Source: Nonomuraea solani (lineage in GTDB: Bacteria; Actinomycetota; Actinomycetes; Streptosporangiales; Streptosporangiaceae). From it: a DNA stretch of 64,000 bases. The position numbers and the translations under genes are program-made. Location: positions 62,001 to 126,000 of the forward strand of contig NZ_FNVT01000006.1 of the NCBI RefSeq assembly GCF_900108335.1. Reading direction: 5' to 3'. Numbering within the stretch: the first letter of the stretch is position 1; every line of letters begins with the position of its first letter. The notes below the pieces were generated by a model. That model was not told the origin of the DNA and did no database searches. It worked only from the letters and a program-made list of their open reading frames with translations. Below, in pieces: positions 16,799 to 25,703 of this stretch.

Positions 16799-17506
16799 CT
16801 ATGCCGCTGCGGGTTCTGGCAGCAGCTCGGGCTCGGCGTCCTCAGCCTCGGCGTCAGTACTTGGGTTGCCCGTCGGGTCGGCTTGCTCGGCGCCCAGGAT
16901 TCGTACCGTGTCGTCCGTTGTCCTCAGCGGGCGTACGGTGCCGTTCTCGGCCGGCCCCGATGTCGGTGCGGTGCCGTCCAGGGCTTGGGACGTTTCGTGG
17001 TCGGCGCCCAGGATGTGGACCGTGGTGTCCTCGGCAGCCGGTTCGTGGCGGGTGAGGCCGCGGAGGTTGCGAGTGCCCATGGCCCAGTCGCGGGTCTCCT
17101 CGTCGAGCCGGTCGCGCATCTCCTTGCTCATCGAGCCCACCCCGCCGCGTTCGGGCTTGCTGAAGACGTTGGTGCCCCAGCGGAGATCGTGGCCGACCGA
17201 ACTGGCCTCTATCTCGGGCATGAAGCGGCGATCTCCGTCAACGCCGAACTCCCGGATGCGCAGCCTGCCCGACACCACCACGGGATGGCCGGCCCGTACG
17301 GAGGTGGCGACGTTTTCTCCCAAGGCGCGCCAGCAGCGGACCGTGAAGCAGACCTTCTCCCCGTCCGTCCACTGGCCGGTCTTCCTGTCGAAATAGCGGT
17401 GTGAGGTGAGGACCTTCAGTGAAGTGACCTTCGTGCCTTCGTCGAAGCTGTATTGCCTCGGCTCTGCCGCGACGTTGCCGGTGAGCGTTATGTAGATGTC
17501 GTTCAT
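16799..17506 (-). CDS. ssb: single-stranded DNA-binding protein, divergent paralog
   Basis: A 235-residue protein from ATG 17506 (GGGAGG upstream). Residues 1-110 form the SSB OB fold: NDIYITLTGNVAAEPRQY, then WRALGENVATSVRAGHPVVVSGRL. The remaining 120 residues are acidic and low in complexity, with the motif TVxILGA occurring twice. The canonical C-terminal tip (DDDIPF type) that recruits replication partners is absent; the protein ends ELLPEPAAA. It is therefore probably an accessory SSB rather than the replicative one. It stands alone, with a repeat-rich region downstream. Confidence 0.85.
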   Translation of the reverse strand: MNDIYITLTGNVAAEPRQYSFDEGTKVTSLKVLTSHRYFDRKTGQWTDGEKVCFTVRCWRALGENVATSVRAGHPVVVSGRLRIREFGVDGDRRFMPEIEASSVGHDLRWGTNVFSKPERGGVGSMSKEMRDRLDEETRDWAMGTRNLRGLTRHEPAAEDTTVHILGADHETSQALDGTAPTSGPAENGTVRPLRTTDDTVRILGAEQADPTGNPSTDAEAEDAEPELLPEPAAA

Positions 17507-17700
17507 CCCGTGCCTCCCATGTGGCGGGCCGGCTGCCCGCGGTCTGGGGAACACGGTGCCGTGGGAGGGCGGGGTGGCGGGGGGTCGAACGTGGTTCTGT
17601 GGATAGGGAGGGGGAGGCGGGGCGGCCTGTGGATGAATGGCTGGGCTCGCTGGTGGTGAACCGGGGAGTCCAGGTAAATGGGGCACCCGTTGAAAGGGAA

Positions 17701-17733
17701 GGCGTAGGGCCTCGAGTGGTGGGGCCCTACGCC
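17701..17733. terminator. intrinsic terminator of the GTPase/cobalamin run
   Basis: A perfect 11-bp stem, GGCGTAGGGCC (17701-17711) with GGCCCTACGCC (17723-17733), encloses an 11-base loop. It lies 20 bases beyond the stop of the minus-strand GTPase gene, the last gene of a long co-directional run. Confidence 0.65.
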
Positions 17734-17752
17734 CCGCGTACAAGGTGAGGGG

Positions 17753-19375
17753 TTAGACCGACAGGTCGCGCATGGCCGTGTAGAAGGCGTGGTGGCGGCC
17801 CAGCTCGCGTTCGACCGGCTCCACCACCATCGTCGTCGACACCGCCGCCACCCTGCGCCGCATCTCGCGCTCCAGCCGCTCGCGCTCCCGCGACGCCCCC
17901 AGCTCCACGAAGTTGCGTGACGCGATGCCCGACAGCGCCCCGAGCCCCAGCACCGAGGCCATCATGAGCCCCACCCACGGCAGGGTCGCGCTGTCGCCCA
18001 GCAGTTCCAGGGCGGGGGGCAGCTGGCCGGGCATGAGCAGGCCGGCGGCCAGCCACACCACGCCGGCCACGAAGGCCGCCACCAGGACGTACTGCCACAC
18101 CTTGAGCGCCCGCCACCATCCGGGCACCCGGTCGAGCTGCGGCGCCACCTCTGTGAGGTCCTCCGTCAGGGCCTGCGGGAGCTGACTGGAACGGGACCTG
18201 GCCGCCTGGTGCACGGCTGTGCGCCACACCGGGTGCATCCCCATGGACAGGCCGTCGGTGAGCGCCTGTACGGCGTTGGCGACCTCGGCCGACTGCGCGC
18301 TGACCGACGTGGTCGTGATGCCGCGGATCTCCTCGCCCACATCTTCGAGCCGCAGGCTCTTCAGCGGGTCGGGGCGGAACTTGGCGAACCACCTCGGGTA
18401 CGGCCACCCGACCCACTGGCTCGACCGCTCCGCGTAGACGTTCTCCATGGCCTCGCCCACCGCCGGTACGCCCACCGCGTCGCAGAGCGCGTCCGTCAGG
18501 CCCATCCGGCGGGCCTCGTCGACCGAGGACGGCGCCGACAGCGCCTCCCCCATCGGCATGGCCTGGCTGAGCCGCTGCTCCAGCCTTTGCAGGTCGGCTT
18601 CGAGCTTCTGGATGGCGGCCCGCCGCCGGGCGACCGCGGTCGCGATGACGCTCTTGAGGCTCTCGACGCCCCGCCCTGTCGCCGCCGACGTCGGTACGAC
18701 GCTGGGGTGCTCGACGCCTTCGCGGCGCAGCAGGTCGTTGAGGTCGATGACGAGCTCGGCCAGCTCCTCGGTGGTGAGCCGGTCGGCCTGGTTGAGCGCG
18801 AACACGGTCACCGCCTCATGCCCCGCCAGCTCCGTCACGTAGCGCCGGTGCGTGGAGGCGTCGGCGTACTTCTGCGGGTCGAGCACCCACACCACCAGGT
18901 CGGCCAGCCCGATGAGCCGGTCGGCCTCGGTGTCGGTGAGCGCCCTGATCGAGTCGTGGTCGGGCAGGTCGAGCAGGATCAGCCCGTGGAGCTGGCTGTC
19001 GCCCTTGTCGAGCGCGCTCGCCCGGGAGAAGCGGTGCCGCCACTGGATCTGCAGCCAGTCGAGCAGCGGTCCCGCGCCCTCAAGCCCCCACACACAGGCG
19101 TGGGTACGGGCGGTGGTCGGCCTGCGTACGCCGGTGGGCGACAGCTCAAGCCCGGAAATGGCGTTGAACAGCGACGACTTGCCACTGCCCGTGCCGCCCG
19201 CGAGGGCGACCACGGTGTGCTCCGAGGACAGCTTGAGCCGGTGCCCGGCCAACTGCAGCAGCCCGTTGGCCTCGGCGAGCAGCTTCTTGTCCAGCCGCCC
19301 GGGGCCCAGCTCCACCACCTTGGTGAGCGCGGACAGTCGCGGCGCGAGCCCCGGCCTGGTGGTCGTGGTGGTCAT
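17753..19375 (-). CDS. dynamin-like/YfjP-type membrane GTPase (second of pair)
   Basis: A 540-residue GTPase. G1/Walker A GGTGSGKSS is at about residues 60-67, G3 DLPDHDS at about 135 and G4 NQAD further on. A helical middle follows, then two hydrophobic segments at about 430-480 and a basic, coiled C-terminus. Such paired actinobacterial GTPases with membrane anchors are thought to work in membrane remodelling or division; this is family-level inference. The ATG at 19375 overlaps the stop of the larger GTPase gene, so the two are co-translated and probably form a heteromer. Confidence 0.85.
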   Translation of the reverse strand: MTTTTTRPGLAPRLSALTKVVELGPGRLDKKLLAEANGLLQLAGHRLKLSSEHTVVALAGGTGSGKSSLFNAISGLELSPTGVRRPTTARTHACVWGLEGAGPLLDWLQIQWRHRFSRASALDKGDSQLHGLILLDLPDHDSIRALTDTEADRLIGLADLVVWVLDPQKYADASTHRRYVTELAGHEAVTVFALNQADRLTTEELAELVIDLNDLLRREGVEHPSVVPTSAATGRGVESLKSVIATAVARRRAAIQKLEADLQRLEQRLSQAMPMGEALSAPSSVDEARRMGLTDALCDAVGVPAVGEAMENVYAERSSQWVGWPYPRWFAKFRPDPLKSLRLEDVGEEIRGITTTSVSAQSAEVANAVQALTDGLSMGMHPVWRTAVHQAARSRSSQLPQALTEDLTEVAPQLDRVPGWWRALKVWQYVLVAAFVAGVVWLAAGLLMPGQLPPALELLGDSATLPWVGLMMASVLGLGALSGIASRNFVELGASRERERLEREMRRRVAAVSTTMVVEPVERELGRHHAFYTAMRDLSV

Positions 19376-22257
19376 CGAGCGACCTCGAGGTTGTACGTCG
19401 CCTGGTAGAGGCGGGTGGCGACGGACTCGTCGGGAATCCCGGCCGAGTCGAGGGCTTGCACGTAACGCATGGATTCCTCGTCGAAGAGCATGCCTATCCT
19501 GGCTCGAAGATCACTGAGCGCCTTGGCGCCGATGCCGCGCAGCGACTCCGCGCCGAGTACGGCGTTGACCAGGCGATGCGGCACCCCCTCGCCATTGCCG
19601 CCGCTGAACATGGCCACGGTGAAGATCAGGGCGAGCGAATCGGGATCGAACGACACCAGCTTCGACACCGACCGCTTGGCCACACCCTCCGTGCGTACGA
19701 GCTCGCTCAGGTGCTCCTGCCAGGACGCGATGGCCCGGCCCGCGTGCCGTACGAGATCGTCGGACGGCCTGCCGAGGTTCTCCCCGAGCTTGGCGCCCAG
19801 CTCCGAACGGTGCCGCCAGCGCGCGACCACCTCTTCGGCGGCGCGGTTGGCGGCGGCGAGGAGCACCGATTCGAGCCCGGCGCGGATCGCCGCCTTGAAC
19901 GCGAGCACGCGCTCCGGCGCCTGCTTGGCCGCCCGCCCGCGCTTGCGCAGTTGCAGCGAGCGCATGAGGTCGCCGGAGCCGGCGAAGTCCTGCCAGCGGG
20001 CCAGCACCTCGCCGTGCAGCAGCGAGCCGTTCTTCGACGCCTTGTCGATGTCGGCGAGCGCGCGGAGGAAGGACGCCTCCACGTCGCTGCGCAGCTCCGC
20101 CCTGAACGCGACCTGCGTCTCCAGGTGCTTGGCCAGCGCGGGCACACGGGTGCGGAAGCTGTTCAGTACGCCGTTCAGCGTCTCGCGTACGGCCTGGGCC
20201 CGCCGCTCCTCGTCCACCGAGAGCTCGGCCAGCCAGAGCCGCAGGTCGGTCATCTCGCTGTCGGGCAGCCTGCCGTCGGCCACGTCGACCTCGTGGATGA
20301 CGAACCTGTCGATCTCGCCGAGCCCGTATTCGGTCAGCATGCGCCCGAAGTGCTTGAGCACCACGTCGGCCGACCTGGGCTGCACCCGCGACAGGACGAT
20401 CGCCAGGCGGGCGCCGCGCTCCTTGGCCAGGCGCAGCAGGTTCCAGGCGGGGGCGTCGGCGTAGCGGGCCGCCGTGGTCACGAAGATCCACAGGTCGGCG
20501 GCGTCGAGCATGCGGTGGGCGATCTCGTGGTGCTCCTCGACGACCGAGTCGATGTCGGGGGTGTCGAGCAGCGCGACGCCCTGCGGAAGCTTCTCGGTCG
20601 CGACGACGACCAGGCCGCGCATCCCGGCGTCCGGCGAGGGCTTCTCCAAACGCTGGAGGCCACCGAGCAGGTCGCCTTCCGCGAACCACTTGCGGTCGTC
20701 CGGGTGACAGGCCAGGACGGGGGTGCCGGTGGTCGGGCGGCGTACGCCGGTGCGCGAGACGTTCCGCTCGGCGAGGGAGTTGACCAGGGTGGACTTGCCC
20801 GCGCCGGTCGATCCCGCGATCACGATGAGGGCGGGGGCGGCGCTGGTCCTGACCCGGGGCAGTACGTAGCCTTCGAGCTGGGCCAGCAGGTCGGCCTGCG
20901 CCTGCTTGGCCTCCTCCGAACCGGGGAGGTCGAGGCTGAAGCGGAGGTCGGCGACGCTTTCGCGGAGGGTGCCGAGGGCCGCCATCAGCGCCTCGACGGT
21001 CTCGGCGGGAAGCGCCGTCCCCTTCTTCTCCTCGGGCTTGTTCTTGGTGTCTTCCGTGGTCTCGGGGAGTTCGAAGTCGCCGGTGTCCTGCGTGTCCGGG
21101 TCGTCTTCGGCGGGCTGAGCCTCGTCCACCGACCGGTCGTCAGGGCGCGGGTCGTCCTGGGGTTGCTCGGTGTCCGGTACGTCCTCCGCCTTCGCGGGCT
21201 GGAAGACCGAACGTGCGGCGGGCCTGGCGAAGAGGGAGGGGCGTTCGCCGGAGTCGTCCGGCTGGTCGGCGTCCGTGGGCGGGCGCAGGGCGTCCAGCAT
21301 CTCTTCGGTCATCGGACGCCGCAGTGCCGCCGGCTTCTCGAACATCGACGGTCCGCGGCCGGGCGGCTCCTCGGAGCCCTGGCGAGCGGTGGCCTGGCGG
21401 GCCTCCCGGGCGCGCGCCTCCCACACGGACGCCTGCCGGTCGGCGGGCTCGCCGGCGGCGGATGTGCTGCGGGGCTTACGGACGGGAAGCTTGGCCACCG
21501 CGCCGGTATCGGGCTCGTCCCGGCCCGAGCGCGCCGCCGCGCCGGCATCGGGCTCGTCATGAGCCTTCCGGCCGGAGACCTGGCGAGCCGTGAAAAGGCC
21601 ACCGGCCTCTGGTTTCGAGGGCTCTTCCGGAGCCGCATCCTCCTCGGGGGACTCCGCGATCAGGGCCTCGTCGCGGGCGTCCGAGCCCGAGACCTCGCGA
21701 GCCGGAGCGTCCGAGTCCGCGAACTCATCGTCGTCGTCGAAATCCCCGACCGTGAGCCAGCCACCGGTCTGCACCGCCACCGGCTCATCACCGACCTCAC
21801 GAACCGAAGTGTCCGCATCCGCGAACTCATCGTCGTCGTCGAAATCCCCGACCGTGAGCCAGCCACCGGTCCCCGCCGACGCGGGCGAGTCGCCGGCCGG
21901 GGCCTCGTCGCGGGCGTCCGAAGCCTCAAACTCGGAGACGGCGGACTCGTCGTCGCCGACCTCCTCGGGCGCGGGCTCGTCGTCGGTCTCCTGAGCCGGG
22001 ACTTCCTCGTGGGAGTCCGAGGAGGAGGCGGTCTCCCCCGGCTCGACCTCGTCATCGGGCTCGGGCGGGTCGCCCGGGTCCCGGTTGGGCGTGGGGCTGT
22101 TCCGGTCCGTCGTTCCGGCTCCCTCCGGTACGGCCTTCGCGCCGTCCAGGACGTCATCGTCCCGGACCTCGTCCAGGTCCTCGTCCGTCACCGCGCGGAA
22201 GCTCAACGTCTGCTCCCCGGGTGACTCCTGCCGCCCGTCATCCATGGCCGTGTTCAC
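19372..22257 (-). CDS. large dynamin-like GTPase with acidic disordered N-terminus (first of pair)
   Basis: A 961-residue protein. Residues 1 to about 420 are highly acidic, Pro/Glu/Asp-rich and disordered, and include two copies of the block TGGWLTVGDFDDDDEFADxD. The GTPase domain follows, with G1 GSTGAGKST near 480, G3 LDTPDIDSV near 560 and VLSRVQPR in the G4 region. The C-terminal 350 residues are mostly helical with no clear membrane segment. The start overlaps the stop of cysG by 4 bases and its stop overlaps the next GTPase gene. It probably partners that membrane-anchored GTPase. Confidence 0.87.
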   Translation of the reverse strand: MNTAMDDGRQESPGEQTLSFRAVTDEDLDEVRDDDVLDGAKAVPEGAGTTDRNSPTPNRDPGDPPEPDDEVEPGETASSSDSHEEVPAQETDDEPAPEEVGDDESAVSEFEASDARDEAPAGDSPASAGTGGWLTVGDFDDDDEFADADTSVREVGDEPVAVQTGGWLTVGDFDDDDEFADSDAPAREVSGSDARDEALIAESPEEDAAPEEPSKPEAGGLFTARQVSGRKAHDEPDAGAAARSGRDEPDTGAVAKLPVRKPRSTSAAGEPADRQASVWEARAREARQATARQGSEEPPGRGPSMFEKPAALRRPMTEEMLDALRPPTDADQPDDSGERPSLFARPAARSVFQPAKAEDVPDTEQPQDDPRPDDRSVDEAQPAEDDPDTQDTGDFELPETTEDTKNKPEEKKGTALPAETVEALMAALGTLRESVADLRFSLDLPGSEEAKQAQADLLAQLEGYVLPRVRTSAAPALIVIAGSTGAGKSTLVNSLAERNVSRTGVRRPTTGTPVLACHPDDRKWFAEGDLLGGLQRLEKPSPDAGMRGLVVVATEKLPQGVALLDTPDIDSVVEEHHEIAHRMLDAADLWIFVTTAARYADAPAWNLLRLAKERGARLAIVLSRVQPRSADVVLKHFGRMLTEYGLGEIDRFVIHEVDVADGRLPDSEMTDLRLWLAELSVDEERRAQAVRETLNGVLNSFRTRVPALAKHLETQVAFRAELRSDVEASFLRALADIDKASKNGSLLHGEVLARWQDFAGSGDLMRSLQLRKRGRAAKQAPERVLAFKAAIRAGLESVLLAAANRAAEEVVARWRHRSELGAKLGENLGRPSDDLVRHAGRAIASWQEHLSELVRTEGVAKRSVSKLVSFDPDSLALIFTVAMFSGGNGEGVPHRLVNAVLGAESLRGIGAKALSDLRARIGMLFDEESMRYVQALDSAGIPDESVATRLYQATYNLEVAR
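21716..21870. repeat. 53-bp perfect direct repeat inside the large GTPase gene
   Basis: Bases 21716-21768 and 21818-21870 are identical and offset by 102 bp (34 codons), so the duplication keeps frame. It encodes the repeated acidic motif around WLTVGDFDDDDEF in the disordered N-terminal region of the GTPase. Confidence 0.9.
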
Positions 22258-23486
22258 GGCAAGCGCTCCGCTCGAACCATCTCGACCTCCTGGCCGACCC
22301 TCACGACGTCACCGACGATCACGATCGCCGGCGGCCGTATACCAGCCGCGGACACGCGGTCGGCCACGGTGGAAAGCGAAGCGGTAACCGCCCGCTGGGT
22401 CGGAAGGGTACCGTCCTGCACCACCATTACGGGAGTCTCCGGGGCACGTCCGTCTCGAACGAGCGCCTCGGCCACCTTCGACAGCCGTTCGACGGCCATC
22501 AGCAGCACCAGAGTGCCCTGGGAACGGGCCAGGGCGGGCCAGTCGACGGTGGACCTGGGGTCGTCGGGCGCGACGTGCACGGAGATCACGTGGAACTCCT
22601 GGCTGACGCCCCGATGGGTGACCGGCACCCCGGCGGCGGCGGGCACCGCGACGGCGCTGGTGAGGCCGGGAACGACCAGGACGGGGATGCCGGCCTGGGC
22701 GCAGGCGATCATCTCCTCGCCGCCGCGCCCGAACACGAACGAGTCGCCGCCCTTGAGCCGGACCACGAACTTGCCCTGCCTGGCGCGGTCCACGAGCAGC
22801 TCGTTGATGGTCTCCTGGGACAGCGCGCGGCCATAGGGCACCTTGGCGGCGTCGATCAGCTCGACGTCGGGGGCGAGCTCGTCGAGCAGGGCGCGCGGCG
22901 CGAGCCGGTCGGCGACCACCACGTCGGCCTGGGCGAGCAACTGCCGCCCGCGCACGGTGATCAGGCCGGGGTCGCCGGGGCCGCCGCCCACGAGGGCCAC
23001 GCCGACGGGTTTGGTGCGGTTGCGCCGGGCGTCGACGGTGCCGTCGCGCAGCGCCTCGACCACGGCGTCCCTGATGCCGGCGGCCCTGCGCGGGTCGCCG
23101 CCCGCGGTGACGGCCACACCGATCTCGTCGACCCGCCCCGTGGCGGGTGTCCAGGCGGCCGAGGCGTCCTTGTCGTCGGCGCGCACGCACCACACGCGCT
23201 TGGCCTCCGCCTCGGCGGCGACCGCCGTGTTGACGGACCTGTCGTCGGTGCAGGCCTGCACGAGCCAGGCCCCGTCGCAGTCGCCGACCTCGTAGGGCCG
23301 GGCGTGCCAGGTGACCCTCTCGGCGGCGATCAGGTCGTCGAGCGCCGGCGTAACGCTCGGCGACACGACGGTGACCTCCGCACCGGCCTCTAGCAGCGCG
23401 GGCACCCGTCGCTGGGCGACGCGGCCGCCGCCCACCACGAGGACCCGGCGGCCGGAAAGCCGCAGGCCGAGGAGGTAGGGACCCAT
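22254..23486 (-). CDS. cobA: fused precorrin-2 dehydrogenase / uroporphyrinogen-III C-methyltransferase
   Basis: A 410-residue two-domain protein. Residues 1 to about 150 are the CysG-N/precorrin-2 dehydrogenase fold, with the NAD-binding VLVVGGGRVAQRR. Residues 160-400 are the SAM-dependent uroporphyrinogen-III methyltransferase, with VALVGGGPGDPGLIT, RLKGGDSFVFGRGGEE and PVTHRG. It should convert uroporphyrinogen III to precorrin-2 and then to sirohydrochlorin, feeding siroheme and cobalamin. It is 79 bases downstream of the ureohydrolase gene and overlaps the GTPase gene start by 4 bases. I recognised no cobalamin riboswitch in its leader. Confidence 0.93.
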   Translation of the reverse strand: MGPYLLGLRLSGRRVLVVGGGRVAQRRVPALLEAGAEVTVVSPSVTPALDDLIAAERVTWHARPYEVGDCDGAWLVQACTDDRSVNTAVAAEAEAKRVWCVRADDKDASAAWTPATGRVDEIGVAVTAGGDPRRAAGIRDAVVEALRDGTVDARRNRTKPVGVALVGGGPGDPGLITVRGRQLLAQADVVVADRLAPRALLDELAPDVELIDAAKVPYGRALSQETINELLVDRARQGKFVVRLKGGDSFVFGRGGEEMIACAQAGIPVLVVPGLTSAVAVPAAAGVPVTHRGVSQEFHVISVHVAPDDPRSTVDWPALARSQGTLVLLMAVERLSKVAEALVRDGRAPETPVMVVQDGTLPTQRAVTASLSTVADRVSAAGIRPPAIVIVGDVVRVGQEVEMVRAERLP

Positions 23487-23565
23487 GGGGGGAATCTCCC
23501 GTTCGCGAAGGTTGTGTTAAGAGGTAAACCTACCGGCTCTCCATGCGTCATTTGCTGCGCACGGG

Positions 23566-24606
23566 TCAACGACCGTCAAGAAGGGGTTGCCTGGGGTCCC
23601 AGCGTGGCCCGCCTTCGTCGTCCTTGCGGCGTCTGGCCATCGCTGACAGGGCCTCAAGAATAACCCGGTTCCCGAGGAACGCCGTGATGTCCGCATGATC
23701 GTAGGGCGGCGCCACCTCCACGACCTCCATCCCCGCCACCGGCAGCTCGTAACAGATCCGGCGGACCGAATCGAGCAGCTCCCTGGCCGTCAGCCCGCCG
23801 GGCTCGGGCGTGCCGGTGCCGGGCGCGTGGCCGGGGTCGCAGACGTCGATGTCCACCGACAGGAAGATCTGGTCACATTCGTCGAGGGCGATCCCGAACG
23901 ACTCCGTCAGGCATTCGTCAAGCCCGCGAGCCACAATTTCGGTCATTTCATAGGAACGCATATTTTGCGCGGCCATCCAGCTCAGCGTCTCCGGCTCGGG
24001 CCAGTAGCCGCGCAGCCCGATCTGCAGAAACCGGTCGCCGCGGATGGCGCCGGACTCGATGAGCCGCCGCATCGGCTGGCCGTGGCCGTACAGGTGGCCG
24101 AAGGCGATGTCGCCCGTGTCGGCGTGCGCGTCGAAGTGGATCATCGAGGTACGCCCGCCCGCGTACGCCCTGGCCGTGCCCCGGGCGTCCGGCAGCGCCA
24201 CCGTGTGGTCGCCGCCGAGCACCAGCGGGATCGCCCCGGAGGCCGCGATCCGGTGCACCGCCTCCTCGATCGCCGCCAGCGAGCCCTCCACGTCGCCCGA
24301 GTAGCACTCGACGTCGCCGGCGTCGAGCACCCGCAGGTCGCGCAGGGCGTCCACGCGCAGCGCCAGGCTGGGGCGGGAGCCGTCGTGCGGCAGGTAGCAG
24401 GCCTGGCGCAGCGCCCGGGGGCCGAACCGGGCGCCGGGCCGGTTCGTGGTGCCGCCGTCGAAGGGGGCGCCGATGATCACGACGTCGGCGTCCGCGTAGG
24501 TCTCCGGCTCGCCGGCGTCGCAACGGTCCACCCCGAGAAAGGTGAGGTCGGGACCGTACATGGATCCATATCGAGACACTGTCCGCACCTCCAGCGTCTC
24601 CATCAT
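23566..24606 (-). CDS. ureohydrolase (agmatinase/arginase family)
   Basis: About 346 residues. The binuclear manganese motifs of the arginase family are all present: GGDHTVALP, HFDAHADT and SVDIDVCDPGHAPGTGTPEPGG. Members hydrolyse guanidino compounds (agmatine, guanidinobutyrate and others) to urea plus an amine; the true substrate is unclear. The ATG at 24606 abuts the cobT stop, placing the gene inside the cobalamin run. The exact start among ATG 24606, ATG 24603 and downstream GTGs is uncertain. A vitamin-related role is not evident from family knowledge. Confidence 0.88.
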   Translation of the reverse strand: MMETLEVRTVSRYGSMYGPDLTFLGVDRCDAGEPETYADADVVIIGAPFDGGTTNRPGARFGPRALRQACYLPHDGSRPSLALRVDALRDLRVLDAGDVECYSGDVEGSLAAIEEAVHRIAASGAIPLVLGGDHTVALPDARGTARAYAGGRTSMIHFDAHADTGDIAFGHLYGHGQPMRRLIESGAIRGDRFLQIGLRGYWPEPETLSWMAAQNMRSYEMTEIVARGLDECLTESFGIALDECDQIFLSVDIDVCDPGHAPGTGTPEPGGLTARELLDSVRRICYELPVAGMEVVEVAPPYDHADITAFLGNRVILEALSAMARRRKDDEGGPRWDPRQPLLDGR

Positions 24607-25676
24607 CACATGGGTTTTTCGGTCACTCCCGCCGAATCGAACGTGGCCACGTCGTGCATCACCCGGGCGGCCGCGCACACCATCGGATGCGCGAGCAGCC
24701 CGCCGGTGCCCTCGCCGAGCCGCAGCTCCAGGTCCACCAGCGGGCGCAGCCCGAGGTGCGTGAGCGCGGCGGCGTGGCCGGGCTCGGCCGAACGGTGGCC
24801 CGCCACGCAGTGGTCGAGCGCGGCCGGGTCGAGCGCGTTGGCCACCAGGGCGGCGGCGCCGGAGATGACGCCGTCGAGGATCACCGGCACGCGCTCGGCC
24901 GCGCCGCACAGGATGAAGCCGGCGATGGCCGCGTGCTCGAACCCGCCGACGGCGGCCAGGGCCCTCAGCGCCTCGCTGGGCGAGGACGAGGAGTCGGAGA
25001 GGGCGTTCGTGCGCAGGGCCTTACGGACGATGCCGACCTTGTGCGCGTACGTCTCGTCGTCGATGCCCGTGCCCCTGCCGGTCACCTCGGCGGGGTCCCT
25101 GCCGGTGAACACGGAGATCAACGCCGCCGACGCGGTGGTGTTGGCGATGCCCATGTCGCCGGTGATGAGGCAGCGCGCGCCCCTGGCGACCAGGTCTCTG
25201 GCCACGAGGATGCCCGCCTCCAGCGCCCTGACGGCCTGGTCGACGGTCATCGCGGGACCCTCGGACAGGTCGGCGGTGCCGTACGCGATCTTGTGCTTGA
25301 CCAGGTCGGGCGCGTCGGGCAGGTCGGCGGCGACGCCCACGTCGACCACGGTCACCGACGCCCTGGCCTGCGCGGCGAAGGCGTTGGCCACCGCGCCGCC
25401 GGACAAGAAGTTGGCGACCATCTGCACCGTGACCTCCTGCGGCCACGGGGTCACGCCGCGGGCGTGCACACCGTGGTCGGCGGCGAAGATGGCCAGCGCC
25501 GCCGGCTCGGGGATGGGCGGCGGGCAGCTTCCGGCCGCGCCCGACAGGCGGACCGCGACCTCCTCCAGCGCGCCGAGCGAGCCCCGGGGCTTGGTGAGGC
25601 GGTCCTGATAGGCGCGGGCCTCGGCGAGCGCAACCGGGTCGGCCGGGCGGATCGCGGCGAGGGTCTCAGCGAGCAC
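24606..25676 (-). CDS. cobT: nicotinate-nucleotide-dimethylbenzimidazole phosphoribosyltransferase
   Basis: A 356-residue CobT of normal length. Visible marks are the glycine-rich GDMGIANTTASAAL loop, KPRGSLGALE near the N-terminus, FAADHGVHARGVTPWPQEVT, and a Glu in the C-terminal LRLGEGTG that matches the catalytic Glu of the family. It activates dimethylbenzimidazole for the lower ligand of cobalamin. It lies 27 bases downstream of the CbiX-like gene and abuts the ureohydrolase start. Confidence 0.96.
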   Translation of the reverse strand: MLAETLAAIRPADPVALAEARAYQDRLTKPRGSLGALEEVAVRLSGAAGSCPPPIPEPAALAIFAADHGVHARGVTPWPQEVTVQMVANFLSGGAVANAFAAQARASVTVVDVGVAADLPDAPDLVKHKIAYGTADLSEGPAMTVDQAVRALEAGILVARDLVARGARCLITGDMGIANTTASAALISVFTGRDPAEVTGRGTGIDDETYAHKVGIVRKALRTNALSDSSSSPSEALRALAAVGGFEHAAIAGFILCGAAERVPVILDGVISGAAALVANALDPAALDHCVAGHRSAEPGHAAALTHLGLRPLVDLELRLGEGTGGLLAHPMVCAAARVMHDVATFDSAGVTEKPM

Positions 25677-25703
25677 GGCGTACCTCTCCTTACTGAACGA
25701 GCT

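Noticed and set aside
19456..22224. 922-codon plus-strand frame opposite the large GTPase gene
   Set aside because: Antisense shadow of a gene with intact GTPase motifs and overlapping neighbours.
23487..23565. Cobalamin riboswitch before cobA
   Set aside because: The 79-base gap is too short and shows no B12-box-like conserved elements; only a small inverted repeat, GGTAGGTTTACC on the minus strand, is visible. No riboswitch was recognised at cobL or cobQ either.
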